Source: Chrysopilus asiliformis
Taxonomy: Eukaryota > Arthropoda > Insecta > Diptera > Rhagionidae
Length of the DNA: 64,000 bases
Assembly (NCBI GenBank): GCA_964034945.1
Contig: OZ035960.1
Coordinates: 14,263,903 to 14,327,902 of the forward strand
Reading direction: 5' to 3'
The notes below the pieces were generated by a model. It was not told the DNA's origin, made no database searches, and saw only the letters and a program-made list of their open reading frames with translations. The translations under genes and the position numbers were made by a program. Below are positions 48,806-59,248 of the stretch, piece after piece (within the stretch, counting starts at the first letter, position 1; every line of letters begins with the position of its first letter).

Positions 48806-49078
48806 CACTCAGAAAAATGTCCAGGTCAACTTTTTGGTCAAGTTAACTCTGACCTTACAGAGGTGTCTGTAAGCCAGCTAGCGGTCAGAGTTAACCTATC
48901 TAAGGTCAACTCGTGCAGCTCCCAATGCCCTACTTCACCTGCTGGTGGCTTAATTTCAGAATTTCTCCGACCACAGGTCAACTCAGTTTTACTTGCCCAC
49001 ATGCAGGTGAACGCGCGCCTGCCCGAGGCCAATTGTGCCGTATGTAGATCGTCGAGTTAGCCTCCATTTTTATGAGTG
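48806..49078. mobile_element. MITE with CACTCAGAAAAATG ends, copy 2
   Basis: Flanked by TA (48804..48805 and 49079..49080), consistent with a Tc1/mariner-type insertion. Left end CACTCAGAAAAATG is intact; the right end CATTTTTATGAGTG has one change. It is inverted relative to copy 1. The 101-residue frame crossing it is the repeat read by chance. Confidence 0.82.
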
Positions 49079-49237
49079 TATGGGGTAACGAATGAAAAGA
49101 CGTCACGTCTAAACCAGGTCTAAAACATCATTCACAAAGAATAGTTTTGCCTTATGTGTAACAAAATGTCTATGCACATACGGCAAAACCATTCTCTGGA
49201 GAGAATATATCCAGAAATACTTTTGGTGGTATAGAAA

Positions 49238-49551
49238 TCAGGGTTGTGGAGTCGGAGTCGAGGGGTTGTAGTTGGCAAAATTATGTCTAAAGAGTTGAGG
49301 AATCGGAGTCGGAAAAAAATTGTCCACTCCAACTCCGAACCAGTTATTTTACCTTCATTGGCCACTCTTAGATTCTTGGTCCTCTAGTTTAGATCAAACC
49401 TGTATGTTTTGCAACTAAAAATAATGTTTGGATTTGCGGTGATTTTATGATTTTTTTTCAGCCGAACGAGTCGGAGTCGAATATTCTAAAATTTCAGGAG
49501 CCGAAGTTGGAGTCGGTGTCGAACGTTAAGTTACCGACTCCACCGCCCTGA
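49238..49551. mobile_element. hAT-type MITE with GTGGAGTCGG ends
   Basis: A perfect 8-bp duplication TATAGAAA flanks it (49230..49237 and 49552..49559). Ends are TCAGGGTTGTGGAGTCGG and CCGACTCCACCGCCCTGA, with GAGTCGG repeated inside both. CAGGG(C/T)TGTGGAGTCGG termini are, from memory, a widespread animal hAT type. Confidence 0.88.
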
Positions 49552-50959
49552 TATAGAAAACAACAAATTTCAAATAGTATAATCATGTTTTCCAATCGAA
49601 TTGAGTTGCGATATAAAGGTCTCTCCAAATTTTTCGCCTCTTCTCATCCTTTATGAGTGTAACAAAACTTTTCGATTCTACTCAATAATACATAAATATA
49701 TTAGCCAAACCCAATTTATGCGATCATTTCGCTACAGGATTGTGCCAGGGGCCCTTAAGCAAATGTTTACCTACTTCTCCGTTCGTGTCTGAATTATTGC
49801 CAATGTCATCTTGTCTTGGCAAGATTTTCCCTTGCCCGACTTATGTATATACAGAACCTCTAGAAACTCGTATATGTATATATATATATATATGACCTTC
49901 CTTCATAACATTTTCTTTTTCGTTTTACTTGTAATGCGGATGCGTATAGAAAAAGGGCCCTTCTTAAATATAATACAAGTACAAATAGGGAAGTGGATTT
50001 AGCCATTACAATTCCAAGGCCGTACCGGGCATCCGCTCATTATTGATGAGATACTTAATCTTGGAGCTTTTCGTCGAAGAGAAACAAGTATCAATGATGA
50101 TTGGTCCTTTAGTTAATTATGCAGCGAAAGGAACCTTATCTTTTGTTCGCAAATTTCCTACGAAAAAGGGAAATTTGAATAAAATATGAAATCCGTTGAA
50201 ATTATCAGTAAATTGAGTCCTGTATAGGACAGAAAAAAAGAATTTCATTTCGGAATTTTACTTTATCTCATTCTGCTTTATGAATTTCTGAAACTACCCA
50301 TCGTAGTATATATTATACGTACATACCTTCATGAGAATTCCATTTCTAAAGGGATTTTTTTCCTCCTTAAATATAACCCTTTTAATTGATTTAAGCCTTT
50401 CGGGACTGATTTGCTCAATTATTAATACGTCGTTCATGTCTACTTCATAATTAGAAGTTGGAAAAAAGAAAAATTATTGGACTTTTGTTAGGCTCTTAAC
50501 TTTAAGATTCATTAATACGAAAATGTTGGATACCTGATTTTTTTTTATTATACCAACCTTCTTTAAAAAAATACGATTTCACTTTTTAGATATTTTTAAT
50601 GTAATAAACGTGAGACTCTGAACTTTTCTCCTACTCTCCGGTATCAATTTAAAATAAATACGGTCAGGTCAGTGACAGAGATCTAGGGCAATTTATTTGG
50701 ATGAGATCCGCGTTAGATTCTAGGGGCGAAATTTGATGTTTCCTATCAATTTTTTTTTTCAAATTTCTCATTGTTTGAATTAAAATTTATCACAGCAACA
50801 ATTTCCCAAAAGCAACAATTTCTCGATCATTAAACTATTTTACCAAAAATGGCGTTGAGATATAAAAGGGGGTCAAATCCGCAATGGCTTTGAAATTCTT
50901 GACTAGAGTGATATTAGAGTTAACAATGGAGCTCCTTAACACTCCAAAAGTATAAATCA
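49552..50959. other. AT-rich stretch without recognised genes
   Basis: A TA microsatellite is at about 49875..49892. No exon or inverted repeat was identified. Confidence 0.45.
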
Positions 50960-51275
50960 TCATACTAATATATAAAAAAAATGAGTTGGTGTCTGTCTGT
51001 TCTTCCTTCACGCAAAAACGGCTGAACCGATTGACTTGAAATTTGGCATGAGTGTCTGTGGTAGTTCTGTTTCCAACATAGGCATACGGAAAAGTAGCGC
51101 GAGGGGTGGGGGGAGTAAGGGGAGGGGGTAAAGTGATCTCGAAACTTAGCTTTTCCTCTATTTTACCCTTTCGCGGGGAAACTACCGACCCGATTGGCCT
51201 GAAGTTTAGCTCCTACGTAGACCATAAAAAAAATTGAAAAAAACTTAACCCAGCAACGACGGGTATGCAAGCTAG
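50960..51275 (+). mobile_element. Helitron-like copy H4, internally deleted
   Basis: Starts TCATACTAATATATAAAAA after an A and ends GCAAGCTAG before a T. The first block and G-rich tract are kept. Most of the second block is deleted after CGATTGGCCTGAAGTTTAG. The 3' end differs from H1/H3: CCCAGCAACGACGGG replaces the CCGGGC hairpin. Confidence 0.85.
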
Positions 51276-52415
51276 TCATAAATATGTAAGTCTTTAGGCA
51301 GAGAGCATATTTTGAGCTTGGCAAGTTTCTGGGGTTTAATTTTAACTTACAGAATGTTTTTGTGAACGCTGGTTATTACAATGACTTTATTTTGAAAAAT
51401 ATTTTTCAAAAACTTGTGAAACTTTTTCATGCGACTCTTTTGGAGCCCCGTTGTGAAAGTCCCAGATTTTTATTGTAGGTTTTTCCTTATTGGTGATTTA
51501 ACAACCCCCTAACAACCTCCTAACAACCTTCTAACAAGCTCCTAACAACGTCTCTGCCAAATTTGATATTCCTAATTTGTCTTAAAGTACCTTTTATAAC
51601 TTTTGAGTTATAAATGTGTTAAAAAAGGGGTAAAAAATCGGATTTTGAAACTTTGACTTTGAACTTTTTTTTGGTTTTATTTTGTTACTTCACAAAATTT
51701 CAAACGATTTGGACGAAATCTCAAACGATTTGGACGAAATCTCAAAGGATTTGGACGAAATCTCAAAGGATTTGGACAATTGGAACGTGTTTTTGTAACT
51801 GTTTATCATATTTTTTCTCCTCCACCCTTTTTTGCGTCGGAAAGTTCCAGGTTTTTAGTGGTTCCCTTATTTTAGATGTTACTTTCTATCACCCTGTCAA
51901 ATTTTAGGCTACTACCTTAACTTTTCAGATTACGACATTTCAGATAGATTTGATTTTTAGAAAAAAAAAATTGCGAAAAGATATTTCGATTTTCCAGTGG
52001 TTTTTTGATTTTCTGATCCGAAGCTGATCTGAGGGATCATATTTTTAATTGACTGCTTCAAGGCTTTCCAACTTATTGTGTTAATCAATCATAATTATGT
52101 TGAGATGCAGAATTTACAACAATATGTTGACGTGCAAACACATTTTTATTCATCCCAATCAAATCCTGGTCAGATATTTATTGTCCTCAATTACATTATA
52201 ATTTTCCACAACTTCCCTTTTCGGGGAACATAATTGTGATTGGAAAACTAAACGTAACACTAATTGGAATTCATCGTTTGATTACATTTTGATTCGTCTG
52301 CTTTTATTTTGATTACCCCAATAATTTTTATAGTACTCCCAATGATAATCAACCATAATTTTTTTCTCCGGTAGGAACTCAAATTTTGAGGTTTAATTAG
52401 GATCTAGGTAGCGAC
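51276..52415. repeat. AT-rich spacer with two small tandem repeats
   Basis: A CTAACAACCTC-type unit of 10-11 bp repeats about five times at 51495..51549. A 21-bp unit CAAACGATTTGGACGAAATCT repeats nearly four times at 51701..51778; being seven codons long it keeps a frame open. No gene is seen. Confidence 0.7.
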
Positions 52416-52651
52416 CATGGCCGAATTATACAAGGTCTGTTTGACAGCTCAGTTGCTTCTGGCTCTGACGTCATCGGCAAGAAATTCTTATAAGACTCAA
52501 TGGGAAATTTCCCTAATTCTCAAATCTAGCTAACAACTAGCTAAACAACTCCGTACGCACAATCAACATTACAAAGAATTTCTTGCCGATGACGTAACAA
52601 AATGGTGGCTGTCAAAAAAGAACCAGCAGACCTTGTATAATTCGGCCATGG
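52416..52651. mobile_element. MITE with CATGGCCGAATTATACAAGG ends, 8-bp duplication
   Basis: Direct repeats GTAGCGAC at 52408..52415 and 52652..52659 flank it. Left CATGGCCGAATTATACAAGG continues GTCTG, and the right end is an exact inverted copy. A second inverted pair lies inside: GACGTCATCGGCAAGAAATT against AATTTCTTGCCGATGACGT. An 8-bp duplication fits hAT or P elements; CATG ends recall P elements, but this is only a guess. Confidence 0.85.
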
Positions 52652-52996
52652 GTAGCGACTATGGTCAAAAAGTTTTAGAGCGGTTTGCACCCACGAAACT
52701 TAGCAACTTATGTCGAACTTAAATTTGTTAAGTGCCAGAATTTCTATGGTTTAAGAACGCTAAGCATAACTTAAATAGTTATGACTTGTATCAGCGAACG
52801 GGCCTTAAAGTTCTAGTATAACGGTTTGCTAAGTTACGGAGGGTTGAAATAGGCCTAAGGTGTTTCCCGTCAAAATACACTGTAGTGCGGAACTTCACGG
52901 CTGCGCTCCCGTGTACCAAGATTTCATTGTATTCCAAATATGGCTATGAGACATCTGGTACTTAAATGGAAATGGTTCCACCGAAATAAAACAAAG
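52652..52996. other. Short spacer without recognised features
   Basis: CACCCACGAAACTTAGCAAC and TTAAGAACGCTAAGCATAAC look like inverted/diverged variants of one phrase near 52690..52760, perhaps another decayed MITE. No gene is seen. Confidence 0.35.
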
Positions 52997-53497
52997 AGGG
53001 TATTCACAATCCTCTTTTAATTTTCGGTATTCGGTATTTTCGGTAATATTAAAAGACTGAAAATATTCTGCTGTGAACATCCCACAGCACAGATTTGAGA
53101 ACAGCGCTTTTATTTGATACGTGACCAAATCATGAACTGCGAATTTAATTGTAAAATATGTCACATACCTTTAAATCCATGTTTGATGTATTCTTTTGAA
53201 TTTCTATTGTGGCAACGGCTATCAAAATTGAAAAAATTTGCATCAGTCCGATGAGATTAACAAAAAACCAGCGAGAAAGTTTGACAACTAAAAACATTAC
53301 TAGCGCCACTCGCGGTTGATTCTTGATACCGAATACCCGGGCCGAAAATCACGACTCAAGGCATGTATACAATTACCGAATCCGGTAATTCATTTTTACA
53401 TGAACCAAGTTACCGTCTCGGTAAAAATCTGTTAAATTTGACTGAATTACCGAGCGGTAAATTTACCCGCAATTTAAAAGACGACTGTGAATACCCT
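52997..53497. mobile_element. MITE with AGGGTATTCACA ends
   Basis: Left AGGGTATTCACAATCCTCTT then TTAATTTTCGGTA; right TTTAAAAGACGACTGTGAAT then ACCCT is the inverted copy. Inside, GGTATTCGG and ACCGAATACC also pair, and CGGTAA/TTACCG words recur. No clear target duplication. Both open frames (minus 52895, plus 53363) are repeat-derived. Confidence 0.7.
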
Positions 53498-54590
53498 GAA
53501 AGTAAATATTCCAATGTGATTTGTAGCCCAAAATTTTTTTTAAAAAAATTACTGAATCATTAAATTGTTTTTTTTTTGTAAAACATAAAATTTGAATAAT
53601 TCTGAGTATTATTAGTATTTAATCAAAATTTTAAATGTTTTCGATCTTCTTAATTTGTTTTGAAATGAATTCGAAAAAAAGATTTATGTGAACATAGTTT
53701 TAAATTTAATAATATTTTTTCTTCTTTTAATGTATTTAAATCTTTGATTTGCCTACATTGCTCAGGCGTATTTATTCAAGGCGGATACCAACAGAAATGT
53801 AGTACAAACTTTTACTTAACAAATTAAACAAACAAAACGTCAATGTTTTGAATATTCTCAGATTCCAAGCAAGCCCAGGGGTATTTTCAACATAAAATGA
53901 CCACAAAACAACCCAATTCATTCAGACAAATTGGACATATACGAGGGTATGAGCGATAAAAGAGAAGGATATTTGGTTATATGTATGTTTCTGGCAGGAG
54001 GGTGAATTTGAATTTGATTTTCTTAAGAAGATGTTTAAGAAAACGGACAGAAATTCATTTAGATATTTATTAAGCTGAAAATTTTACCATAAATAAGTTT
54101 GGCATTGAATTAGATCAAAATTCTATATAATTCTTGTTTTTTTTTTCAACATTTTAGAAAATAATATTTACAAATATTATGGAAAAGCTCTAACAGATAT
54201 TAATTTGATATTCTTGTAATCCATAACGTATTGTATATTAACATGGTTGTATATCATAAGTAGATTATACAAAATAATTGACTTAAATATTTAAAGTAAG
54301 GGGCAAGAACCATAAGGGATCATATTACAATAATTAGTAACTCCTTTATTAGTGCTATTCTTACGGTTAAAAGCAATTTGGATTGAAATAAATAATTAAT
54401 TGCTTGGGAAGATTCAAGAAAGTAAATCGATTATCATTTAATTAGTTCTAATCACATTCAAATAGGGAAACAAAAGCTAATAGAAAATTGGATTTAGATT
54501 TTCCTTCAGGTAAACTTGTTATGGAACACAAGAAAAAGTCAAAGTATTTATATTAAGATCAGTCGAACCATTCGGCCATCCGCTAGAAAA
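53498..54590. other. AT-rich stretch without recognised genes
   Basis: Long A/T runs; no open frame above 60 codons. Nothing supported. Confidence 0.5.
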
Positions 54591-55104
54591 AAACTTAACA
54601 AAAGCTATAATTGCCAAACTGGCAAATATTGAAAACCCGTATGGTGATATTCGTATCAAAATTCGAACAGTTGTACCAAAATTCTACTTTGAAGTCAAAC
54701 TTTCCAATAAGATTTTTTAAAACTTATTCCAATCGGATTTTGATGTACGGGAGTTTTATGTAGAATCATATCCTAAATAACTTTTTCTTCGCACTTTTTT
54801 GATAAGATGCACCGCACCGTTTTTGAGATATTCGCGTAAAATTTCAAGTCTCTAACTCAATCCGTGCGTCCTCAATCCGCGCCACGGACAGACGGACGGA
54901 CGAACAGACGGACAGACGGACGGACAGACGGACGGACAGACGGACGGACGGACTGACGGACGGACATGCGAAATTCAACTTTTTTTTATCATTCTAAAAC
55001 ACACTGGTGTAATTCATTTTTGTGGGTGATGATGGGATCTTGGCGTTACAAACGGTAAGGCAAATCTAATATACCCTTTGGTTTCACCATACGGGTATAA
55101 AAAA
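54591..55104 (-). mobile_element. DINE-A copy A6, just upstream of a receptor exon
   Basis: From AACTTAACAAAAGC (hairpin ATTGCCAAACTGGCAAAT) to CACCATACGGGTATAAAAAA. The segment around the GGGGGGTACCCCCC palindrome is deleted: GATATTCGCG joins TAAAATTTCAAGTC. The GACGGACGGACAG microsatellite is about 75 bp. It lies some 225 bp before the splice acceptor at 55329. Confidence 0.85.
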
Positions 55105-55329
55105 CCAATAAAACAAACATAGATTTACCGCGTGAATGTAAATAAAGTTTTTATAAAGTTTAATCCCTAGATACAAAAAAAAATTAAGACAAATATTCGC
55201 TATATTCACTTTTGTGTACCTAAAGTATTTTAAAAATTGCATTTAGTCCACTTTAATCTGGTTTAATTCCGTATGAATGAAATTTTCTTTTAATTTTATT
55301 CATTTTTCCTCCGCATTTTCTCTTTACAG

Positions 55330-55464
55330 TGTGAGCCAGGACTGGGTGCAAGCGTCATGTACAATCTCCTTTATAATCGTCCACAGAAATTAATGCTTCT
55401 AGCTGGGTGCAGCACCGTGTGTACAACAGTTGCCGAAGCAGCAAAAATGTGGAATCTCATCGTG
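55330..55464 (+). CDS. GABA-B-R1: GABA-B receptor subunit 1, internal exon (ligand-binding domain)
   Basis: A 45-codon exon between TTTACAG and GTAAGT, phase 0 at both ends. It encodes CEPGLGASVMYNLLYN…, then MLLAGCSTVCTTVAEAAKMW and NLIV. This matches the first lobe of the extracellular Venus-flytrap (ANF-receptor) domain of insect GABA-B-R1, a class C G-protein-coupled receptor that pairs with subunit 2 and signals through Gi/o. The serine in AGCSTV corresponds, from memory, to the rat GABA-B1 ligand-contact Ser246. The preceding exon (expected to end near an NDSE-like sequence) was not found in the 55 kb upstream. Reading continues without gap into the next exon. Confidence 0.96.
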
Positions 55465-55825
55465 GTAAGTGTTTCGTAGAGGTTTTTTTTCTTTTCTTTT
55501 TATTTCCGGTAGCCATGCACAAATTTAACGTCGCTATATTTTTTTCCTGTTAATTCGAGGGTATGATGAGAAGTTCTGGGAATTTTAAAAATTTCACTTG
55601 TCTCCACGCTCTTCTTTTTGTAAAAATTATGCAAAATTTCAGCTCAATCGGCCGGGTGGTTTGAAAGTTACAGCTTTTAAAAGTGAGACGGGCTTCATTT
55701 TCTGCCAAGATTTTACAGATAATTTTTGTTCCACTCAATTTTACTTAAAATCAAAAACGGAATCAGGGATATAAAAGAATTCGTCACAAACAAAACCCTT
55801 GCGCTCGAAAAAGGGTTATTCTTAA

Positions 55826-56049
55826 CACGTTCGTGACATTTGCTTTTTCAACTTTTTTTACATTTGGACATCGTGTACCACGGGTGGACTGGTGGGTGGG
55901 TGGATGAATTTGGACTTCGTACTGATATACTTCTTGATAATTTAGAAATAAAAATTTACGTCCACAAAAAAACTACCGCACTATTTACTCCCGCGATTTA
56001 AAAAAAAACTTTACATGTACCACCAGTGGTACACGATGTTACGAAAGTG
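55826..56049. mobile_element. piggyBac-like MITE P3 (TTAA flanks)
   Basis: TTAA at 55822..55825 and 56050..56053. Ends CACGTTCGTGACAT and TGTTACGAAAGTG are imperfect inverted copies. Further in, CATCGTGTACCAC pairs with GTGGTACACGATG. Different subfamily from P1/P2. Confidence 0.75.
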
Positions 56050-56605
56050 TTAAAATACGTCACGTTCATTTCATAATTTTCAAAAACCTCCCCCCTCCCA
56101 CGCTCCCTTCTTCGTACCCACAAACGATTTCGGGATTTTTTGAATAGAGTTTAGTACCATCTTTACATTACTGTAAACTCTTTAACTCCTTAAAGTATTA
56201 CATATTTTACGGACAATCCACAAGGCACGAAACTTTTTCCGTACCCTTTTAAAAAAATTATTATTAAAATTTTCCTGGATTCCACCACCCACTGCCTTTA
56301 GATTGAACACAATTAGCTTCTGGAAGGTTTTTTTGATTGTGGGCTTACTTTTTTTAATATACAGTAATCCCTGCTTATTTGCGCATCCAGTTTGCCAAGG
56401 AAAATGTTGCAACAAAGCATGTACTGCAATTAAACAGGAAGCCAAAAATAGGATAATTTTGTGTATACTAAATTTAATGAATTATTTGCGAAGCTTAGAA
56501 TATATTTATGGGCAAAATTTATCAGTACTTTTAAATGACAAAACAAGAATATGAGTACTCTTTTTTTCTCTTTAACAACCGTCCAAGAATATATGTACTC
56601 TTTAA

Positions 56606-56855
56606 CACGTTGACTGCCGAATCAAAATTACAAATATTTAAAGGAAATGCCAATACATTTTAACACGTTGACTGCCGAATCAATTTTACAAATATTTAAG
56701 GGAAATGCCTGTAGAATATGTATGTAGAATGTATCTATGTAGAATGAATACATGTTGAATATACACCTGGCTATCGAAAATAATAGCCGGGGCCCCTCGT
56801 GAAACTTGTGCCATTTTTCACTGGCTATAAAAATACCAAGGCAGTCAATGTATTG
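56606..56855. mobile_element. piggyBac-like MITE P4 with duplicated left end
   Basis: TTAA then CACGTTGACTGCCGAATCAA occurs twice, 58 bp apart (56602 and 56660), both followed by TTACAAATATTTAA and GGAAATGCC. The right end GGCAGTCAATGTATTGA is a decayed copy of the expected GGCAGTCAACGTGTTAA. A TATGTAGAATG unit repeats in the middle (56712..56755). Confidence 0.65.
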
Positions 56856-58317
56856 AAGAATTTATTTAGACATTAAATTTCGCGAAAAAAAATCAATGGA
56901 CGCAATTTTTTCCCCCAATTTTTCCACTATATTACTTATTTTTTCTAATTATTTCACTGTAAAAGTGTATAAATAAAAGTGATTACCAATATATATTTTC
57001 GCATATTTTGTTGAAATATTTTTGTGAAAAAATCATTAGTAGCACCCGTGGCCAAAAATTTTTATCTGTTACACTCCAGCATATTGTGGTTAAGTATATC
57101 CGGCCTGTACGGGGGGGATCTGTATAACTCCTTTGATATCTGTGGCTCGTTTCAGGAAAACAAGCCGCTCATCATATTTCGGCATTTTGTTTTTCAACGT
57201 GGAACGCCTATACGTTCATATGTGTCTGTATCCCATCGTTATTCATTTGTTAAACTTTTAAAAGCTTAAATGATGTACAATTTAATGAGGCACTAAGGGC
57301 AATATGAAAGTACATGGCAAAAAGAAATAATAAATAATAAAGAGAAAATCTGCCTTCGTACAAGAGAACATGTTCGAGGAAAAGTTCACAATTTGCAGGA
57401 ACATGTACACGAGTATAGTACATACGTTGTCGTATATCTTCTTGATTCCATGATACAGTTTTATGAGTGGTTTCCTCCCTGGTTGAATCACCATGGCAAC
57501 ACTGCTATTCTGCACTTAACCCATGCTAGTGTAGTTGTGAAAAATAAAAATATTACCAAGGAATACGATTTTTAAAGATTGTTCATGTAATTTTACTTTT
57601 GTGCCAAAGTTTATGAGGTCAGAATGGTTTATTTTCCTGCACTTACACAATTTTAAAACTTAAGTAACTTTTTAGCTTCCCGAAATTAGGTTAAGTTAAA
57701 GTAACTAACAAAAAAAATCTTTTATTCAGTTGAGATGAGAAAAAATAGATGCTTGTTAACGCGATTAAAATATGCATTAAAGCTTTTTTTTTAAACCCTA
57801 AGATAAATGTACATAATTCAGATCGTTGTCCTAAAAATATCTTCAAACTCTTAATACTTTTATAATCGGTGGACGATCTGAATTAGGTACATTTGGAATG
57901 ATCGGTTTTTATTGAAAGTATTTCATATGTTTTTATTCATATTTCGATACTTTAATGTGAAAAGGTCGTAAGTGTAGTTTTGAGAAAAAGCCCTTCAAAC
58001 ATTTTTTGGCTTTTACAAAGTTTGAAAAGCATTTTTTTGATATGATGAGTTAAAAAAAGCTTTTTCTGTACATACGACCTTTTACAAGCACGGTATCGAT
58101 GTGCTTTTGAAGGAATAATGAAAAGTCGGTTTCTAGAAAAAGTCCTAAAGTCCTAAAGTTCACAACAAACTTTTTTTTTGTATTTATACTATACGACCTT
58201 TTCTTTTTATTCAATATTATTAACGGTTTTTGTCATAATTGAGGTTTTTGCTAGTTTCATAAAAAGTACTGATATGGTGTTGTGGTCATAATTCATTTTA
58301 TCAGATTTTGTCCCTTA

Positions 58318-58814
58318 AGCTTGATCCACACTACACGATGTACGGGGTACGAGGTTGGCACGTACCCCGAGCAACGAGTGTTTGGATGGGAAATTTACAC
58401 ATGGTTTCACCTAGTGAGTAAAATCAGAAGCTGTTTGAATTTCCTCGTACATGGCAACATCGTAGGTGTGGATGGAACAGTTCGGGGTTTTCCATTGACG
58501 TAGTGGTATTTCGAAATGGCGGATTTTCGTAATTTTCCAAAAGAATTTGTATTAGAATTTATTGAACTTTACCGAAGTTTTCCTTGCGTATGGAAAATAA
58601 AAAGTAAAGATTATTTAGAGAGCCATTTTTTACGTTTGGTAATTTTTGATTTTTCTTTTACACATAAAACCGCCCCCACTGCTAGCAATATGTCAGCGTT
58701 CATCACGAAGCTCAAAACACGAATAAGCAAACCCCTATGCAGTGTGGATACAGTTCCATGTACGAGGAAACCAGAAACCTCGTACCCGGTACATCGTGTA
58801 GTGTGGATCCAGCT
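58318..58814 (+). mobile_element. PIF/Harbinger-type element with a MADF-like ORF
   Basis: TTA at 58315..58317 and 58815..58817. Left AGCTTGATCCACACTACACG continues ATGTACGGGGTACGAGGTT; the right end is the inverted copy with few changes (~40 bp arms). The TTA duplication and AGC start agree with the MITE at 17049. At 497 bp there is no room for the DDE transposase. Confidence 0.85.
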
Positions 58815-58824
58815 TTACGACTAG
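58516..58824 (+). pseudogene. MADF-domain remnant inside the Harbinger-type element
   Basis: The frame starts MADFRNFPKEFVLEFIELYR. Residues ~8-35 (FVLEFIELYRSFPCVWKIKS then KDY) fit the start of a MADF domain: a hydrophobic first helix, a YR-x-P-x-x-W turn and a following tyrosine. MADF/Myb-like DNA-binding proteins are known companions of PIF/Harbinger transposases. After about residue 36 the similarity stops, and the end is read from the terminal repeat, so this is a truncated remnant. It is intronic and on the same strand as the receptor gene. Confidence 0.6.
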
Positions 58825-59077
58825 TATCCGACCGAAATTTCGGTTTCGGCTTGTTTCGGCCAAGAAATTTCGGTTTCTTTTCCAAAATTCTGCTATTTAT
58901 TTTAAATGGTAAATATTTCCTGTCAAATGCTATCCTGTATAAAAAAAATAAAGTGTTTAAAATATTGGGAAAAGTTCTGTGGGACAAGAAAAAAAATTTA
59001 TATGATTTTCCTTTGCAACGTAAAAATTTTATTTAATTTTTCTAAACAAAAAAAACTTTATTTTAATTTATTTTTAG

Positions 59078-59248
59078 CTATGCTACGGTGCATCGAGTCC
59101 AGCGTTATCGGATCGTAGTAGATTTCCAACATTATTTCGTACCCATCCATCAGCCACCGTTCACAATCCGACCCGGATAAAACTTATGAAAAAATTCGGA
59201 TGGTCACGTGTTGCCATCCTGCAACAAGCTGAGGAGGTCTTCATTTCG
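59078..59248 (+). CDS. GABA-B-R1: GABA-B receptor subunit 1, next internal exon (ligand-binding domain)
   Basis: A 57-codon exon between TTTTTAG and GTAAGC, phase 0 at both ends. It encodes [20 protein letters not shown], then [37 protein letters not shown]. This continues the first lobe of the Venus-flytrap domain. The serines in GASSPALS correspond, from memory, to the Ser269/270 region that contacts ligand in rat GABA-B1. The next exon, expected to open with a TVEDLE-like sequence, was not found to the right end, so the following intron is at least 4.7 kb. No stop or frameshift is present. Confidence 0.97.

Larger units (their letters stand above)
55465..59077 (+). other. GABA-B-R1: GABA-B-R1 intron, 3613 bp
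   Basis: Begins GTAAGT and ends TTTTTAG. It holds two piggyBac-like MITEs, a Harbinger-type element and otherwise AT-rich DNA. Plus-strand frames such as 56303..56554 and 57024..57269 lack recognisable domains. No alternative exon was identified. Confidence 0.9.

Noticed and set aside
48755..49060. 101-residue ORF
   Set aside because: Lies almost entirely in the CACTCAG MITE, whose other copy does not keep the frame.
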